Of a stretch of DNA of 64,000 nucleotides, positions 26,901 through 35,134 are shown one piece after another. The notes below the pieces were generated by a model. It was not told where the DNA came from. It did no database searches and was given only the letters and a program-made list of their open reading frames with translations. Source of the stretch: Rhodanobacter glycinis. Its GTDB lineage: Bacteria > Pseudomonadota > Gammaproteobacteria > Xanthomonadales > Rhodanobacteraceae. Every line of letters starts with the position of its first letter. Positions within the stretch are counted from its first letter, which is position 1. The translations under genes were made by a program, and so were the position numbers. Location: NCBI RefSeq assembly GCF_900114325.1, contig NZ_FOSR01000006.1:124001-188000 (forward strand), in the 5' to 3' direction.

Positions 26901-26901
26901 G
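20944..26901 (+). CDS. Very large type V autotransporter adhesin with ESPR, Gly-rich passenger and PATR repeats
   Basis: 1985 residues. The N-terminus MNRTYRLVWNRALRVMQVAS is an extended signal peptide region (ESPR), followed by a hydrophobic core LLAVACAVALSASLAPL with cleavage near VWA at about residue 64. Residues about 66-600 are extremely rich in Gly, Asn, Ser and Thr, with repeated NSGSIAGG-like units expected to form a beta-helix. About seven passenger-associated repeats follow (for example GTLVLTGANTYTGG, GTLLLTGANTYTGG). The C-terminal barrel spans about 1710-1985 and ends ...LSLSVAF with a terminal Phe, as needed for BAM insertion. The likely role is surface adhesion or biofilm. No catalytic motif was seen. 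Confidence 0.93.
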   Translation: MNRTYRLVWNRALRVMQVASELAMPPRHGTAAATTSRLSRRLLAVACAVALSASLAPLPVWATVGGSQGGAGGAGSGAYGGSGGNGNGGGGQGGSGWAGVAGSNGNGGAGGHGGSAISAGGNGGSVGATTMGNTPVTGGNGTDGQTDPGTSFMSGGGGGGGDGVYTADTGITVGAGLAITGGHGGNAGNGDRIGGGGGAGGAGLATLTDATVLTNAGNITGGQGGNGGSGQWSGGGGGGGDGILVSGASGNLTNSGSIAGGAGGASGGITSFSGLAGEGGAGIDLAGDGTLVTNSGSIAGGDAHTAAGAGITGGNGSHVTNLAGGSIAGGDTLDNYTIGGSGIAAVTSGAQTFIIDNAGTLRGGIGANATGGFNGNGTGGDGIQATGNVTIGNSGLIEGGHGGSNNGGGHGGTGIAIAVASGEQATVTNRSGGVIRGGYGGVVGSGNLGGTGIDASGNVSIVNQSGAAILGDDGGLSDISTSGGTAIAATSGASIDNSGTIAGTGGIIAGTAIRVLDIAAPDDSAGATVIVNRAGGTIQGGNGQDANAGAAAIVASGQTSIDNSGSLIGGQSSVGGVQADAVVLSGGGNTLLLRAGSSITGNVVSNSGSGVGGDSFILGGDDNAIGGNTFDTGTATGFASYQKSGASTWTLTGIGSTAQDWSIAAGTLVGDSTSLAGNIDDAAALVFNQAADGSFGGIVSGAGSLAKTGTGTLVLTGANTYGGGTTIDAGTLSVSSDGNLGDSAGAVDIDNATLQAGASFASARAFSLTNYAHIDTQGFDLTLSGPITTSGYGILFKDGAGTLTVTGHANAYQGTIIDGGTLALSGDGAISGTLDIQGGASFDISQTRAGASIGTLGGSGTVALGGQTLTVNLGASNWSFDGTLDDGGIGGGTGGSMVLDDDLGIATFAGVNGYTGSTTIAAGTLALTGTGRIAASSGLIDNGTFDIAGTRGGASVTSLGGSGAVTLGSQALTLSRAHDSFDGVIAGSGGLLLDGGRQVLNGANTYTGLTDVHGGTLIVGDDAHASAAIAGSAQVENGATLGGHGRIGGDVTVQSGGHLAPGASIGTLTVGGNLVAASGSVLDYEFGAPGADLHTFGTGDNVKVDGNLELDGAVLNVADAGGMGPGLYNVFRWGGSLTETNGGVALGSTPTGSILQLQTLSADGQINLIATTGLTLNIWNANGQASASHMGGGSGTWTTTAPVWTDAQADVTSAMQPQPGFAIFGGTAGTVTVDNGAGTVSATGLQFASDGYTLTGDTLTLVGAGGSAPVIRVGDGSGAGTGMTATIGNVLAGSAGLTKTDLGTLVLGGANTYTGGTFVDGGTLSVSGDGNLGAASGGLTLDGGTLRVTGTAFRSTARTLTLGSAGGGFDIADAGNTFTVDQALSGSGSLTKRGTGTLLLTGANTYTGGTVVEAGTLAGDTASLRGAIADNATLSIAQASDGSFDGTLSGHGTLLKSGAGTLTVNGTNPFAGTTTVQAGSLVVGDDSHAAATLGGMVTVAAGATLGGIGTLGGLDLAGTLSPGNSVGTLHVSGNATIEQGASMRIDATPDGHADQLAAGGKVDILGGSALVLAQSGNWAPRTDYTIVTATNGVSGQFASATSSLAFLVPVLSYTADAVNLSLQRNDVGFADVGATPNEKAAAHGAESLGQGTPVYDALVKLDAPQARHAFDQLSGEIYPGTLAALAEDDRYVRDAVNRHLLGLGEGTEARTADGTDAWLSGWGHWGRDDGDGNAASLRANGSGLLLGVDRTVGMDSRLGLLLGHGQNSLDVDQRASSAHVRSRQLGVYGDTSFGALQLRAAAIHAWQDVDTQRTTDFPGFDERLASRRHVRSDQAYVEAGYRLTLSHGQQLEPFVNLAHAQLHAGAVRESNGQAALAVAAADPSVSSATLGLRDTFTSKAGLHLHASLAWQQGWGDITPVATMRFATGGDSFAAAGVPLARHALFANLGTDFPLARNVTLDVSYLGQFATRYRDQGARLSLSVAF

Positions 26902-26925
26902 GAACCGGCTCAAGATCTTTCCCGG

Positions 26926-26953
26926 TGTAGGAGCGGCTTCAGCCGCTCCTACA
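26926..26953. repeat. GTAGGAGCG-type palindrome after the autotransporter
   Basis: Perfect 13-bp stem TGTAGGAGCGGCT with a 2-nt loop, 24 nt after the stop codon. There is no T-tract, so it may serve as a mRNA 3' end stabiliser rather than a standard terminator. A related element lies at 38767. Confidence 0.75.
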
Positions 26954-27040
26954 GCAAGCTTGCGCGCCCCGCTGCGTGACGGGCCTGCCGATGTGCGACC
27001 GCGGCGGGACGCCTATGCCACGAGGTTCTAAACTCGCAGG

Positions 27041-28075
27041 ATGCTCAAGATCGATACCCACGCGCACATCCTGCCCCGTGACTGGCCGAATCTGGCGACC
27101 AAGTACGGCAACAACCGCTTTCCGGTGATGACACACACCGATGGGCGCCACCGCATCTACAAGGATGGCAAGTTCTTCCGCGAGGTGTGGGATTCGGCCT
27201 TCGATCCGCAGACGCGCATCGACGACTACGCCCGCTTCGACGTGGACGTGCAGGTGATTTCCACCGTGCCGGTACTGTTCTCGTACTGGGCTCCGGGCCA
27301 CCAGGCGCTGGAACTGCATCGTCATTTGAACGACCACATGGCCGGCATGTGCCGCGACCACCCTCGTCATTACGCCGGGCTGGGCACGGTACCGCTGCAA
27401 TCGCCGGAGCTGGCCGTGCGCGAGCTGGAACGCTGCATCGACGAGCTGGGGCTGGCCGGCGTGCAGGTCGGCTCGCACTGCAACGACTGGAACCTGGACG
27501 CACCGGAACTGTTCCCGTTCTTCGAGGCCGCCGCCGATCTGGGCGCCGCGGTGATGGTGCATCCGTGGGACATGATGGGCGCGGCGTCCATGCCCAAGTA
27601 CTGGATGCCATGGCTGGTCGGCATGCCGGCCGAGCAATCCCGCGCCGGTTGTTGCCTGGCCTTCGGTGGCGTGCTGGAACGGCTGCCGAAGCTGCGCGTG
27701 ATGCTGGCCCACGGCGGCGGCAGTTTCCCGTACACCATCGGCCGCATCGAGCACGGCTTCAAGATGCGCCCGGACCTGGTGGCCACCGACAACCCGCGCA
27801 ATCCGCGCGAGTACCTCAAGCAGCTGTATTTCGACTCCTGCGTGCACGACGACCACGCCCTGCGCTATCTGCTGGATGTGACCGGCGTCGACCGCGTGAT
27901 GCTCGGTACCGACTATCCTTTCCCGCTGGGGGAACAACAGCCCGGCAGCGGCATCGAGGCACTCAAGCTCGACGACGCCACCCGCGCACGGCTGTTCCAC
28001 GGTACCGCACTGGAATGGCTGGGCCTGCCGCGCCAGCGCTTCATCAATGACGCCCATCCACAGGAGCAGGCATGA
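27041..28075 (+). CDS. 2-amino-3-carboxymuconate-6-semialdehyde decarboxylase (ACMSD)
   Basis: 344 residues of amidohydrolase-fold decarboxylase. The metal pair His7 and His9 lie in MLKIDTHAHILP. Further metal or active-site residues are in VMVHPWDMMG, MLAHGGGSFPYTIGR and the Asp of MLGTDYPFPLGE. It removes CO2 from ACMS in the kynurenine branch of tryptophan breakdown, steering carbon away from quinolinate/NAD. Kynureninase is encoded 775 nt downstream. Kynurenine monooxygenase and hydroxyanthranilate dioxygenase are not in the window. Its stop overlaps the next start by ATGA. Confidence 0.93.
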   Translation: MLKIDTHAHILPRDWPNLATKYGNNRFPVMTHTDGRHRIYKDGKFFREVWDSAFDPQTRIDDYARFDVDVQVISTVPVLFSYWAPGHQALELHRHLNDHMAGMCRDHPRHYAGLGTVPLQSPELAVRELERCIDELGLAGVQVGSHCNDWNLDAPELFPFFEAAADLGAAVMVHPWDMMGAASMPKYWMPWLVGMPAEQSRAGCCLAFGGVLERLPKLRVMLAHGGGSFPYTIGRIEHGFKMRPDLVATDNPRNPREYLKQLYFDSCVHDDHALRYLLDVTGVDRVMLGTDYPFPLGEQQPGSGIEALKLDDATRARLFHGTALEWLGLPRQRFINDAHPQEQA

Positions 28076-28599
28076 GCTTGTTGCGCCACACGACGATTCT
28101 TGCCGCCGCACTGCTGCTGGCCGGCACCGCCACCGTTGCCCACGCCGATGACGTCAGCATGGCCGATGGCAGCGTGCACTTCACCACGCCGGCCAACTGG
28201 GTCGACATCATGCAGACCACGGGTGACCCGGAAGTGCACGTGTTCCAGGTGCCCGATCCGTCACCCACCGCCAGCACCAGCCTGGCGCGCATCACGGTCA
28301 CGGTGAAGAAGGTGGCCGACCTGGACGGCTTCAACACCTACCGCAGCGGTGCCGACGCGAAGGCCCGTGGCCTCACCGGCTATCAGCCCGGCGTGCGGCC
28401 CGCCGACGACATCAACGGCAACGCCTATAGCGCACGCGAGAATGGCGCGCAGTTCGACTACCTCGAGTACTACTGGTTCAAGGGCGACCGCGCCATCCAG
28501 CTGCGCTGCGTGCGCCCGCAGCAGACCCAGGCCGGTGCCGCCTGGACAGCGGCCTTCGACAAAGGCTGTCACGCCCTCGCCGCCCAGCTCGGTGGCTGA
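28072..28599 (+). CDS. Secreted protein of unknown function, coupled to ACMSD
   Basis: 175 residues. A Sec signal peptide (LLRHTTILAAALLLAGTATV, cleavage near AHA-DD) precedes a compact beta-rich domain containing GSVHFTTPANWVDIM, which resembles the start of small periplasmic proteins that bind membranes or lipids. Two Cys near the C-terminus (LRCVRP, KGCHAL) could form a disulfide. The ATG overlaps the ACMSD stop by 4 nt. I do not recognise the family; co-translation with a cytosolic decarboxylase is puzzling. Confidence 0.8.
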   Translation: MSLLRHTTILAAALLLAGTATVAHADDVSMADGSVHFTTPANWVDIMQTTGDPEVHVFQVPDPSPTASTSLARITVTVKKVADLDGFNTYRSGADAKARGLTGYQPGVRPADDINGNAYSARENGAQFDYLEYYWFKGDRAIQLRCVRPQQTQAGAAWTAAFDKGCHALAAQLGG

Positions 28600-28651
28600 C
28601 TGCTGTTGTTCCGCGGGGCGCCTGGCACTTCGCACCAAAACTTTGCAGCAG

Positions 28652-28758
28652 CGTCATCCCAGCGGCTCTCAACGGCCGAAGGGCCGGTCAAGCCGAGATC
28701 CAGCGTCTATAGGCCATTGAAAGCAAAGGCGCTGGATTCCTGCTTTTGCAGGAATGAC
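28652..28758. repeat. Diverged copy of the GTCATTCC palindromic repeat
   Basis: Starts CGTCATCCCAGCGGC and ends GGATTCCTGCTTTTGCAGGA followed by ATGAC. The arms match those of the 16424 and 56075 elements, with more mismatches. It lies between the secreted-protein gene and kynureninase and contains inner hairpins. Confidence 0.65.
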
Positions 28759-28849
28759 GGGCAAAATCGGACCTTTCCCAAAGCTCGTGGACACCCTTTT
28801 TTGTCGCCGCACCGCCCCATGTCATTCCGCACGAATCAGAGACGTACCC

Positions 28850-30133
28850 ATGCCACTTGCCTACGAAGCCACCCACGCCTGGGCGCAAGCCGCCGATGCT
28901 GCCGATCCGCTGCGCGCATTTCGCGACGAATTCCTGATCCCGCCGCATGACGGCAAGGACGGCGTGTACTTCTGCGGCAATTCGCTGGGCCTGCAGCCAC
29001 GCGCCGTGCACGAGGCGGTGAACGCGGAACTGGGCCGCTGGGGCGAACTCGGCGTCGAGGGGCACTTCACCGGCAAGCTGCCGTGGATGAACTACCACGA
29101 ATTCGTGCGCGACCATCTCGCCGAAGTGGTCGGTGCACGGCCGTCCGAAGTGGTGACGATGAACACGCTGGGCGTGAACCTGCACCTGATGATGGTGAGC
29201 TTCTACCGCCCCACGGCCGAGCGCCCGGCGATCCTGATGGAAGCCGGTGCCTTCCCTACCGATCGCTACGCGCTTGAATCGCAGGTCCGCTTCCACGGCT
29301 TCGACCCCGCCGACGCGCTGATCGAGCTGCAAGGCGACGAACCGAACGGCACCCTGTCGATGGCCGCCATCGAACGCGCGCTGGCCGAACACGGTTCACG
29401 CATCGCACTGGTGATGCTGCCCGGCGTGCAATACCGCACCGGCCAGGCGTTCGACCTCAAGGCCATCACGGCGCTTGGCCACCGCCACGGCTGCATGGTC
29501 GGTTTCGACCTGGCCCATGCCGTCGGCAACCTGCCACTGCAATTGCACGACAGCGGTGCCGACTTCGCCATCTGGTGCAGCTACAAATACCTGAACTCGG
29601 GCCCGGGTGCGGTAGGTGGCGCCTTCGTGCACGAGCGCCACGCCACGGCCGTGCTGCCGCGCTTCGCCGGCTGGTGGGGCCACGACAAGACCACCCGCTT
29701 CCAGATGGGCCCCGAATTCGTGCCCACGCCCGGCGCCGACGGCTGGCAGTTGTCCAACCCGCCGATCCTCGCGCTGGCCCCGCTGCGGGTGTCGCTGGAA
29801 ATCTTCCACCGCGCCGGCATGGCCCGCCTGCGCGCGAAGTCGGAACAGCTCACCGGTTACCTGGAATGGCTGGTGCGCAGCCAGCTCGGCGACGTGCTGG
29901 AGATCGTCACCCCGGCCGAACCCGAACGCCGTGGCGTGCAACTTTCCATCCGCGTCTTGGGTGGTCGCGAACGCGGGCGCGCGTTGTTCGATTATTTGAT
30001 GGCTCATGGCATCGTCGGCGACTGGCGCGAGCCGGACGTCATCCGAATCTCTCCTGTGCCGTTATACAACCGCTTCGCCGATTGCCTGGCCTTCGCCGAG
30101 GCGGTGCGGGCCTGGGCCGCGCCCGGGCACTGA
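28850..30133 (+). CDS. kynU: Kynureninase
   Basis: 427 residues from the ATG at 28850; an upstream in-frame start at 28754 lies inside the repeat and is rejected. It cleaves kynurenine or 3-hydroxykynurenine to (hydroxy)anthranilate and alanine using PLP. The N-terminus has VYFCGNSLGLQPR, the substrate loop WGELGVEGHF, the PLP Asp region MVGFDLAHAVGNLPL and Schiff-base Lys246 in WCSYKYLNSGPG, then GWWGHDKTTRFQM. With the upstream ACMSD it supports a kynurenine-type tryptophan catabolic pathway. Confidence 0.95.
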   Translation: MPLAYEATHAWAQAADAADPLRAFRDEFLIPPHDGKDGVYFCGNSLGLQPRAVHEAVNAELGRWGELGVEGHFTGKLPWMNYHEFVRDHLAEVVGARPSEVVTMNTLGVNLHLMMVSFYRPTAERPAILMEAGAFPTDRYALESQVRFHGFDPADALIELQGDEPNGTLSMAAIERALAEHGSRIALVMLPGVQYRTGQAFDLKAITALGHRHGCMVGFDLAHAVGNLPLQLHDSGADFAIWCSYKYLNSGPGAVGGAFVHERHATAVLPRFAGWWGHDKTTRFQMGPEFVPTPGADGWQLSNPPILALAPLRVSLEIFHRAGMARLRAKSEQLTGYLEWLVRSQLGDVLEIVTPAEPERRGVQLSIRVLGGRERGRALFDYLMAHGIVGDWREPDVIRISPVPLYNRFADCLAFAEAVRAWAAPGH

Positions 30134-30352
30134 CCCGGACGGCTCGCTGGCACGCCACCCGGCGCGTCTCGCCGATGGCCAGCAACCGAAGCGACAAGGC
30201 ATCCCGGCACCACCGTCGATACCATCGGGCGGCCGCTCCCGCCCGCGGGTTGTCGCACTCCGGGCGGGATGCGGATACCCTCGACGGCATGGCATTACGC
30301 GCCATGCCGGAGCCCGACTCCAGACGATCCCTTTTCCAAGGCCAGACCACGC

Positions 30353-32524
30353 ATGTTCTCCCGCCCTGCTTCGCCTCTCGCAACACGTTTCCGGCCGCTG
30401 ATCTGGCTTGGCGTGTGTTTCATCGCCATCTCGTTCGTCACCCGGCTGATCCTGCTGCTGATGACGGGCTCCGGCGTGCCGGCGAACCCGCTGTATTGGC
30501 TGTACGCCTTTGGGGTGGGCCTGGGCTATGACCTGATCACCTTCATCTATTTTGCGTGGCCGATGGTGCTGCTGCTGTGGCTGGTGCCGACCCGGCGCGG
30601 GCGCATGTCCGGCTGGAAGCACTGGTCGCTGTATGCGCTGACGGTGGTGCTGCTGTGCGCGATCTGCCTGGGTGCGCTCCGGCTGTCGTTCGACGCCAGC
30701 TGGAAAACGGCGTGGCCCGCGGTGATTCCATTCCTGTTCGCGCTGCCACTGACCGCCTTCACCTACACGTCCAGGGTCGGCCAGTGGGTGCTCTACATCT
30801 TCTGCCTGCTGCTGCTGTTCGGGCTGTTGTTCGTCGGCGCCTCGGAGCTGACTTTCTGGAACGAATTCAGCACGCGCTTCAATTTTATCGCGGTGGATTA
30901 CCTCGTCTACACCCGCGAAGTGATCGGCAACATCGAAGAGTCGTACCCGATCGCACGCTGGATAACCATGCTGGCGGTGGCCGCGATCATCATTTTCGTG
31001 GCCACCCGGCGCCGCCTGCGCACCCGCGACGACACCAGCCGCTTCGGCCAGCGCAGCATCGTCGTCGCGGTCTGGCTGGGGCTGACCGTGGTCAGCGCCA
31101 TGGCCGTCAATTCGGAAACCAAGAACCGCCTGCAGAACGTCTACGTCGATTCGCTGGCCGGTAACGGCATCTACGAATTCTTCGCCGCCTTCCGCAATTC
31201 CAAGCTGAACTTCCATCGCTTCTACCGCACGCTGCCGGACGGCGAGGCTTATGCCATCGTGCGCAAGATGTTGCAGACGCCGGATGCCACCTTCGTCAGC
31301 AACGATCCCCACGACCTCACCCGCATCATCCGCAACGCGGGCCCGGAGAAGCATCTCAACGTGGTGCTGATCAGCGTGGAAAGCCTGTCCGGGAAATACC
31401 TTGCCGCCTTCGGCGACAAGAAGGACCTGACGCCCAACCTGAACAAGCTGGCCGACCAGAGCCTGTTCTTCGAGCACATGTACGCCAACGGCACGCGTAC
31501 CGTGCGCGGCCTGGAAGCGCTGTCGCTGTCGGTGCCGCCGACGCCCGGCGACTCGCTGGTCAAGCAGAAGCACAACGAGGGCCTGTTCTCGCTGGCGGAC
31601 ATCTTCAACCAGCGCGGCTACGTGTCGGAGTTCGTCTACGGTGGCTACGGCTACTTCGACAACATGAACTACTTCTTCGGACACAACGGCTACAAGGACA
31701 TCGACCGCCGCGACATCCCGGCCGGCGCGACCATCCATTCGGAGAACGTGTGGGGCGTGGCCGACGAGGATCTGTTCACTCTGGCCATGCAGCAGATGGA
31801 CACCATCCATGGCGAGAACAAGCCGTTCTTCCTGCACATCATGACCACCTCCAACCACCGGCCCTACAGCTGGCCGAAGGACCGCGTGGACCTGCCGCAG
31901 GGCAGCCGCGACGGCGCAGTGAAATACACCGACTGGGCGATCGGCGACTTCATCAAGCGCATGCGCGCCAAGCCGTACTTCAAGGACACGGTGTTCGTGA
32001 TCACCGCCGACCACTGCGCCTCCAGCGCCGGCCGCACGCGCATCCCGGTCAACCAGTACCACATTCCGCTGATCATCTATGCGCCGGACCAGATCAAGCC
32101 GCAACGCGTCGACCGGATGATGTCGCAGATCGACATCGCACCGACCGTGCTTGGCCTGCTGAACTTCAGCTACCGCAGCCGCTTCTTCGGCTACGACATC
32201 ATGAAGCTGCCGGCCGGTGACGAACGTGCCTTCCCGTCGACCTACCAGAACCTCGGTTACCTGAAGGGCGATCGCCTGACCATCCTGTCGCCGGGCCGCA
32301 AGGTCGAGCAGGTCAAGCCCAACGTGCTGACCGGCGACGCCACGCCTTACCCGCAGCTCGACCAGACCCAGCTCGACCAGGCGATTGCCTCCTACCAGGT
32401 GGCCTATGACGAGTTCGACACCGGCCGCATGCGCTGGCGTCCCAGCGACGCCACGCCGGTGCAGCCGTTGCCTGCACCGGCCAGTTCAACCGCGCCGGCA
32501 GCCGCGCCGGTGCCGGTGAACTGA
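30353..32524 (+). CDS. LTA synthase-like membrane sulfatase (phosphoglycerol/phosphoethanolamine transferase family)
   Basis: 723 residues from the ATG at 30353. Five or so N-terminal membrane helices (residues about 10-220) are followed by a periplasmic alkaline-phosphatase-fold domain. Catalytic Thr lies in YANGTRTVRGLEAL, and metal ligands in VVLISVESLSGK, HIMTTSNHRPYSW and VITADHCASS. A Pro/Ala-rich tail ends the protein. Relatives in Gram-negatives add phosphoglycerol or phosphoethanolamine to periplasmic glucans or lipid A; the acceptor here is unknown. It is convergent with proA. Confidence 0.9.
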   Translation: MFSRPASPLATRFRPLIWLGVCFIAISFVTRLILLLMTGSGVPANPLYWLYAFGVGLGYDLITFIYFAWPMVLLLWLVPTRRGRMSGWKHWSLYALTVVLLCAICLGALRLSFDASWKTAWPAVIPFLFALPLTAFTYTSRVGQWVLYIFCLLLLFGLLFVGASELTFWNEFSTRFNFIAVDYLVYTREVIGNIEESYPIARWITMLAVAAIIIFVATRRRLRTRDDTSRFGQRSIVVAVWLGLTVVSAMAVNSETKNRLQNVYVDSLAGNGIYEFFAAFRNSKLNFHRFYRTLPDGEAYAIVRKMLQTPDATFVSNDPHDLTRIIRNAGPEKHLNVVLISVESLSGKYLAAFGDKKDLTPNLNKLADQSLFFEHMYANGTRTVRGLEALSLSVPPTPGDSLVKQKHNEGLFSLADIFNQRGYVSEFVYGGYGYFDNMNYFFGHNGYKDIDRRDIPAGATIHSENVWGVADEDLFTLAMQQMDTIHGENKPFFLHIMTTSNHRPYSWPKDRVDLPQGSRDGAVKYTDWAIGDFIKRMRAKPYFKDTVFVITADHCASSAGRTRIPVNQYHIPLIIYAPDQIKPQRVDRMMSQIDIAPTVLGLLNFSYRSRFFGYDIMKLPAGDERAFPSTYQNLGYLKGDRLTILSPGRKVEQVKPNVLTGDATPYPQLDQTQLDQAIASYQVAYDEFDTGRMRWRPSDATPVQPLPAPASSTAPAAAPVPVN

Positions 32525-32556
32525 CCGGCACCGGGTTTCCGACGTCCCGAGTCGAC

Positions 32557-33831
32557 TCAGGGCGTCGGAAGCCTCGACTGCGGATGCCTTACCTGGCCAT
32601 CCCCGCGCACCACGAACCGCTCCACCGTCAGTGACTCGGCGCCCATCGGGCCGTAGGCGTGCAGGCGGGTGGTGGAGATGCCGATCTCGGCGCCCAGGCC
32701 CAGCTCGCCACCATCGCTGAAGCGCGACGAGGCGTTGACCATCACCACCGCCGAACGCATCGCATGCACGAAGCACTCGGCTGCGGCCTGATCCTCGGTC
32801 GCGATCACTTCGGTGTGATCGGAGCCATGGCGACGGATGTGCGCGATCGCCGCGTCCTTGCTGTCCACGATGCCGACGGTCAGCTTGAGGCTCAAGAATT
32901 CGGTGGCGAAATCGTCGTCACTGGCCGGCCCCATGTTCGGGCATAGCGCGCGTGCGCGTTCGTCGCCCAGCAGTTCCACCCGGCGCTCTCGCAGGGCCCT
33001 GGCCGCGCGCGGCAGGAAGGCCGCCGCCACGTCGGCATGCACCAGCAGCGTCTCCAGCGCATTGCAGGCGGACGGCCGCGAGGTCTTGCCATCGATCAGG
33101 ATGTCCAGCGCCTTGTCCAGGTTGGCCTTGGCGTCGACGTACAGATGGCACACGCCCTTGTAGTGCTTGATCACCGGCACGCGCGCGTTCTCGGTGACGA
33201 AGCGGATCAACCCCTCGCCGCCGCGCGGGATGATCAGGTCGACGATCTCGGACAGCTGCATCAACTCGAGCATCGCCTCGCGGCTGAGGTCGTCCAGCAA
33301 CATCAACGCGTGTTCGGACAGGCCCGCTTCGCGCAATACGCCGCACAGGCAAGCGGCGATCGCACGGTTGGAACGCACCGCCTCCGAACCGCCGCGCAGG
33401 ATCACGCCGTTGCCGGCCTTGAGGCATAGCGCCGCGGCATCGGCGGTGACGTTGGGCCGTGCCTCGTAGATCATCGCGATCACGCCGAGCGGCACGCGTA
33501 CGCGCTCGATGGTGAAGCCCTTGGCCGAGCGCTCGCTGCGCGTCACCTGCCCCACCGGGTCGGGCAACGCGGCGACCTGGCGCAAGGCCTCGGCGATGCC
33601 GCGCACGCGGCCTTCATCCAGCGCCAGTCGATCGAGCATGGCTTCGCCGATGCCCTTCTCGCGCGCCGCCGTCATGTCCTCGGCATTGGCGGCCAGGATC
33701 GTCGTGGCCTGCGCCTCCAGCGCGTCGGCCATCGCACGCAGCAAGGCGTTCTTGGCATCGGTGGACAGCTCGGCAATTTGCACGGCCGCCTGCTTGCAGA
33801 GAATCGCGGAATCGCGAACGGAACCCTTCAT
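32557..33831 (-). CDS. proA: Gamma-glutamyl phosphate reductase
   Basis: 424 residues of ALDH-fold enzyme. It reduces gamma-glutamyl phosphate with NADPH to glutamate semialdehyde, the second proline step. Motifs are [19 protein letters not shown], the nucleotide-loop [12 protein letters not shown] and catalytic Cys in [16 protein letters not shown]. Its ATG overlaps the stop of proB copy 1 (ATGA), so the two are translationally coupled, matching the known need for a GK-GPR complex to channel the unstable phosphate. Confidence 0.96.
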   Translation of the reverse strand: MKGSVRDSAILCKQAAVQIAELSTDAKNALLRAMADALEAQATTILAANAEDMTAAREKGIGEAMLDRLALDEGRVRGIAEALRQVAALPDPVGQVTRSERSAKGFTIERVRVPLGVIAMIYEARPNVTADAAALCLKAGNGVILRGGSEAVRSNRAIAACLCGVLREAGLSEHALMLLDDLSREAMLELMQLSEIVDLIIPRGGEGLIRFVTENARVPVIKHYKGVCHLYVDAKANLDKALDILIDGKTSRPSACNALETLLVHADVAAAFLPRAARALRERRVELLGDERARALCPNMGPASDDDFATEFLSLKLTVGIVDSKDAAIAHIRRHGSDHTEVIATEDQAAAECFVHAMRSAVVMVNASSRFSDGGELGLGAEIGISTTRLHAYGPMGAESLTVERFVVRGDGQVRHPQSRLPTP

Positions 33832-34991
33832 GAAATGACTCCCGAATCGGTGGTGATGACCATGTCATCGCGATGCATGACGCTCTCGCCGTAGCTGTAG
33901 CCGAGCTTTTGCCGGATGTCGCGTGTATGGCTGCGGGCCAGCTGGTTGATCTCGGCGGCGCCGTACTGGGTGATGCCACGCGCGACGACATACGGCTCGC
34001 CATCGGGACTGTCGCCCACGATCTCGACCATGTCGCCACGCTGGAACTCGCCGACGGCATCGATGACGCCCTTCGGCAGCAAGGACGCACCGCCCTCGCT
34101 GAGCGCGCGTGCCGCACCGGCATCCACGTGGATGCAGCCCGGCACGGCGGGAACATGCAGCAGCCAGTACTTGCGCGCCTGCATCCGGGTGGCACTGGTT
34201 CGCAGCAAGGTGCCATGGAGCAGGTCGCGCGACAGCAGGTTGACCACTTCGTTGTCGCGACCATTGAAAAGAATGGTCTGGATGCCGGCGGCAGCCGCCT
34301 TCTCGGCGGCTTCCAGCTTGGTGCGCATGCCGCCCGTGCCGACACGACTGCCGGCGGCACCGGCCATGCCCATGATTTCCGCGGTGAGCTCGTGCACTTC
34401 GTCGATGGGCTGCGCATCGGGATTGCTGCGCGGATCGGCCGTGTACAAGCCGTCGATATCCGTGGCGATCAACAGCATGTCGGCATCGATGAGCGCCGCC
34501 ACGATCGCGGCCAGGTTGTCGTTGTCACCCAGGGTGAGTTCGTCCACCGCCACGGTGTCGTTCTCGTTGACCACCGGCATCACGTTGAGCGCGAGCAATT
34601 CGCTCAGCGTGGCACGCGCGTTGAGGTAACGACGCCGGTTGCGCAGATCGTCATGAGTCAGCAGCACTTGTGCCAAGGGACGATCAAACAGACGTTGCCA
34701 CAAGGCCACTGTCTGGGTCTGTCCCAGCGCGGCCATGGCCTGGCGCGCGGCGTTGCTGGCATCTTCCGGCAGGTGCTGCATCAGCAGGCGTCCCGCCGCC
34801 ACGGCACCGGACGATACGAGTACCACCTCGCGACCCGAGGCATGACACGAAGCAATGAATTGCGCCAGACCGAGCGCATGGCGTGTACTGAGCCCTCCGC
34901 TGTCGGCGGCGAGCAGGCTGCTGCCCACCTTGAGTACGGCTCTGCGCCATGGCGGCACGGTTTGTTGGCGAAATTTTCTTAGCTGGGTCAT
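33828..34991 (-). CDS. proB: Glutamate 5-kinase, copy 1 (proA-coupled)
   Basis: 387 residues from the ATG at 34991 ([10 protein letters not shown]). It phosphorylates glutamate to start proline synthesis. The kinase domain has [42 protein letters not shown] and [18 protein letters not shown]-terminal PUA domain ([20 protein letters not shown] to the end) is complete. All catalytic residues are present. It overlaps proA and is therefore the likely housekeeping copy. A second full-length proB sits directly upstream, separated by 143 nt that hold a possible separate promoter. Confidence 0.95.
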   Translation of the reverse strand: MTQLRKFRQQTVPPWRRAVLKVGSSLLAADSGGLSTRHALGLAQFIASCHASGREVVLVSSGAVAAGRLLMQHLPEDASNAARQAMAALGQTQTVALWQRLFDRPLAQVLLTHDDLRNRRRYLNARATLSELLALNVMPVVNENDTVAVDELTLGDNDNLAAIVAALIDADMLLIATDIDGLYTADPRSNPDAQPIDEVHELTAEIMGMAGAAGSRVGTGGMRTKLEAAEKAAAAGIQTILFNGRDNEVVNLLSRDLLHGTLLRTSATRMQARKYWLLHVPAVPGCIHVDAGAARALSEGGASLLPKGVIDAVGEFQRGDMVEIVGDSPDGEPYVVARGITQYGAAEINQLARSHTRDIRQKLGYSYGESVMHRDDMVITTDSGVIS

Positions 34992-35025
34992 CGTCCTCAA
35001 ACAGGGTTGGTGTGAAAAACTTATT

Positions 35026-35039
35026 CCCATGAACATGGG
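35026..35039. promoter_or_regulatory. Palindrome in the proB-proB gap, possible operator
   Basis: CCCATG-AA-CATGGG lies about 35 bp upstream of proB copy 1. On the minus strand it is flanked by a weak TTGAAG ... AATAAG promoter-like pair with a spacer of about 17 nt. A short palindrome inside a promoter spacer could bind a regulator, but chance is quite possible. Confidence 0.3.
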
Positions 35040-35134
35040 GCCTTCAAGCGCGATTGCAACGCGACGCCTCGATCCGGGGCTGACAACGCCTCATTGCGAC
35101 AGGCTTTTTCCCGCATCGCCGTGCTGTCATCGCG

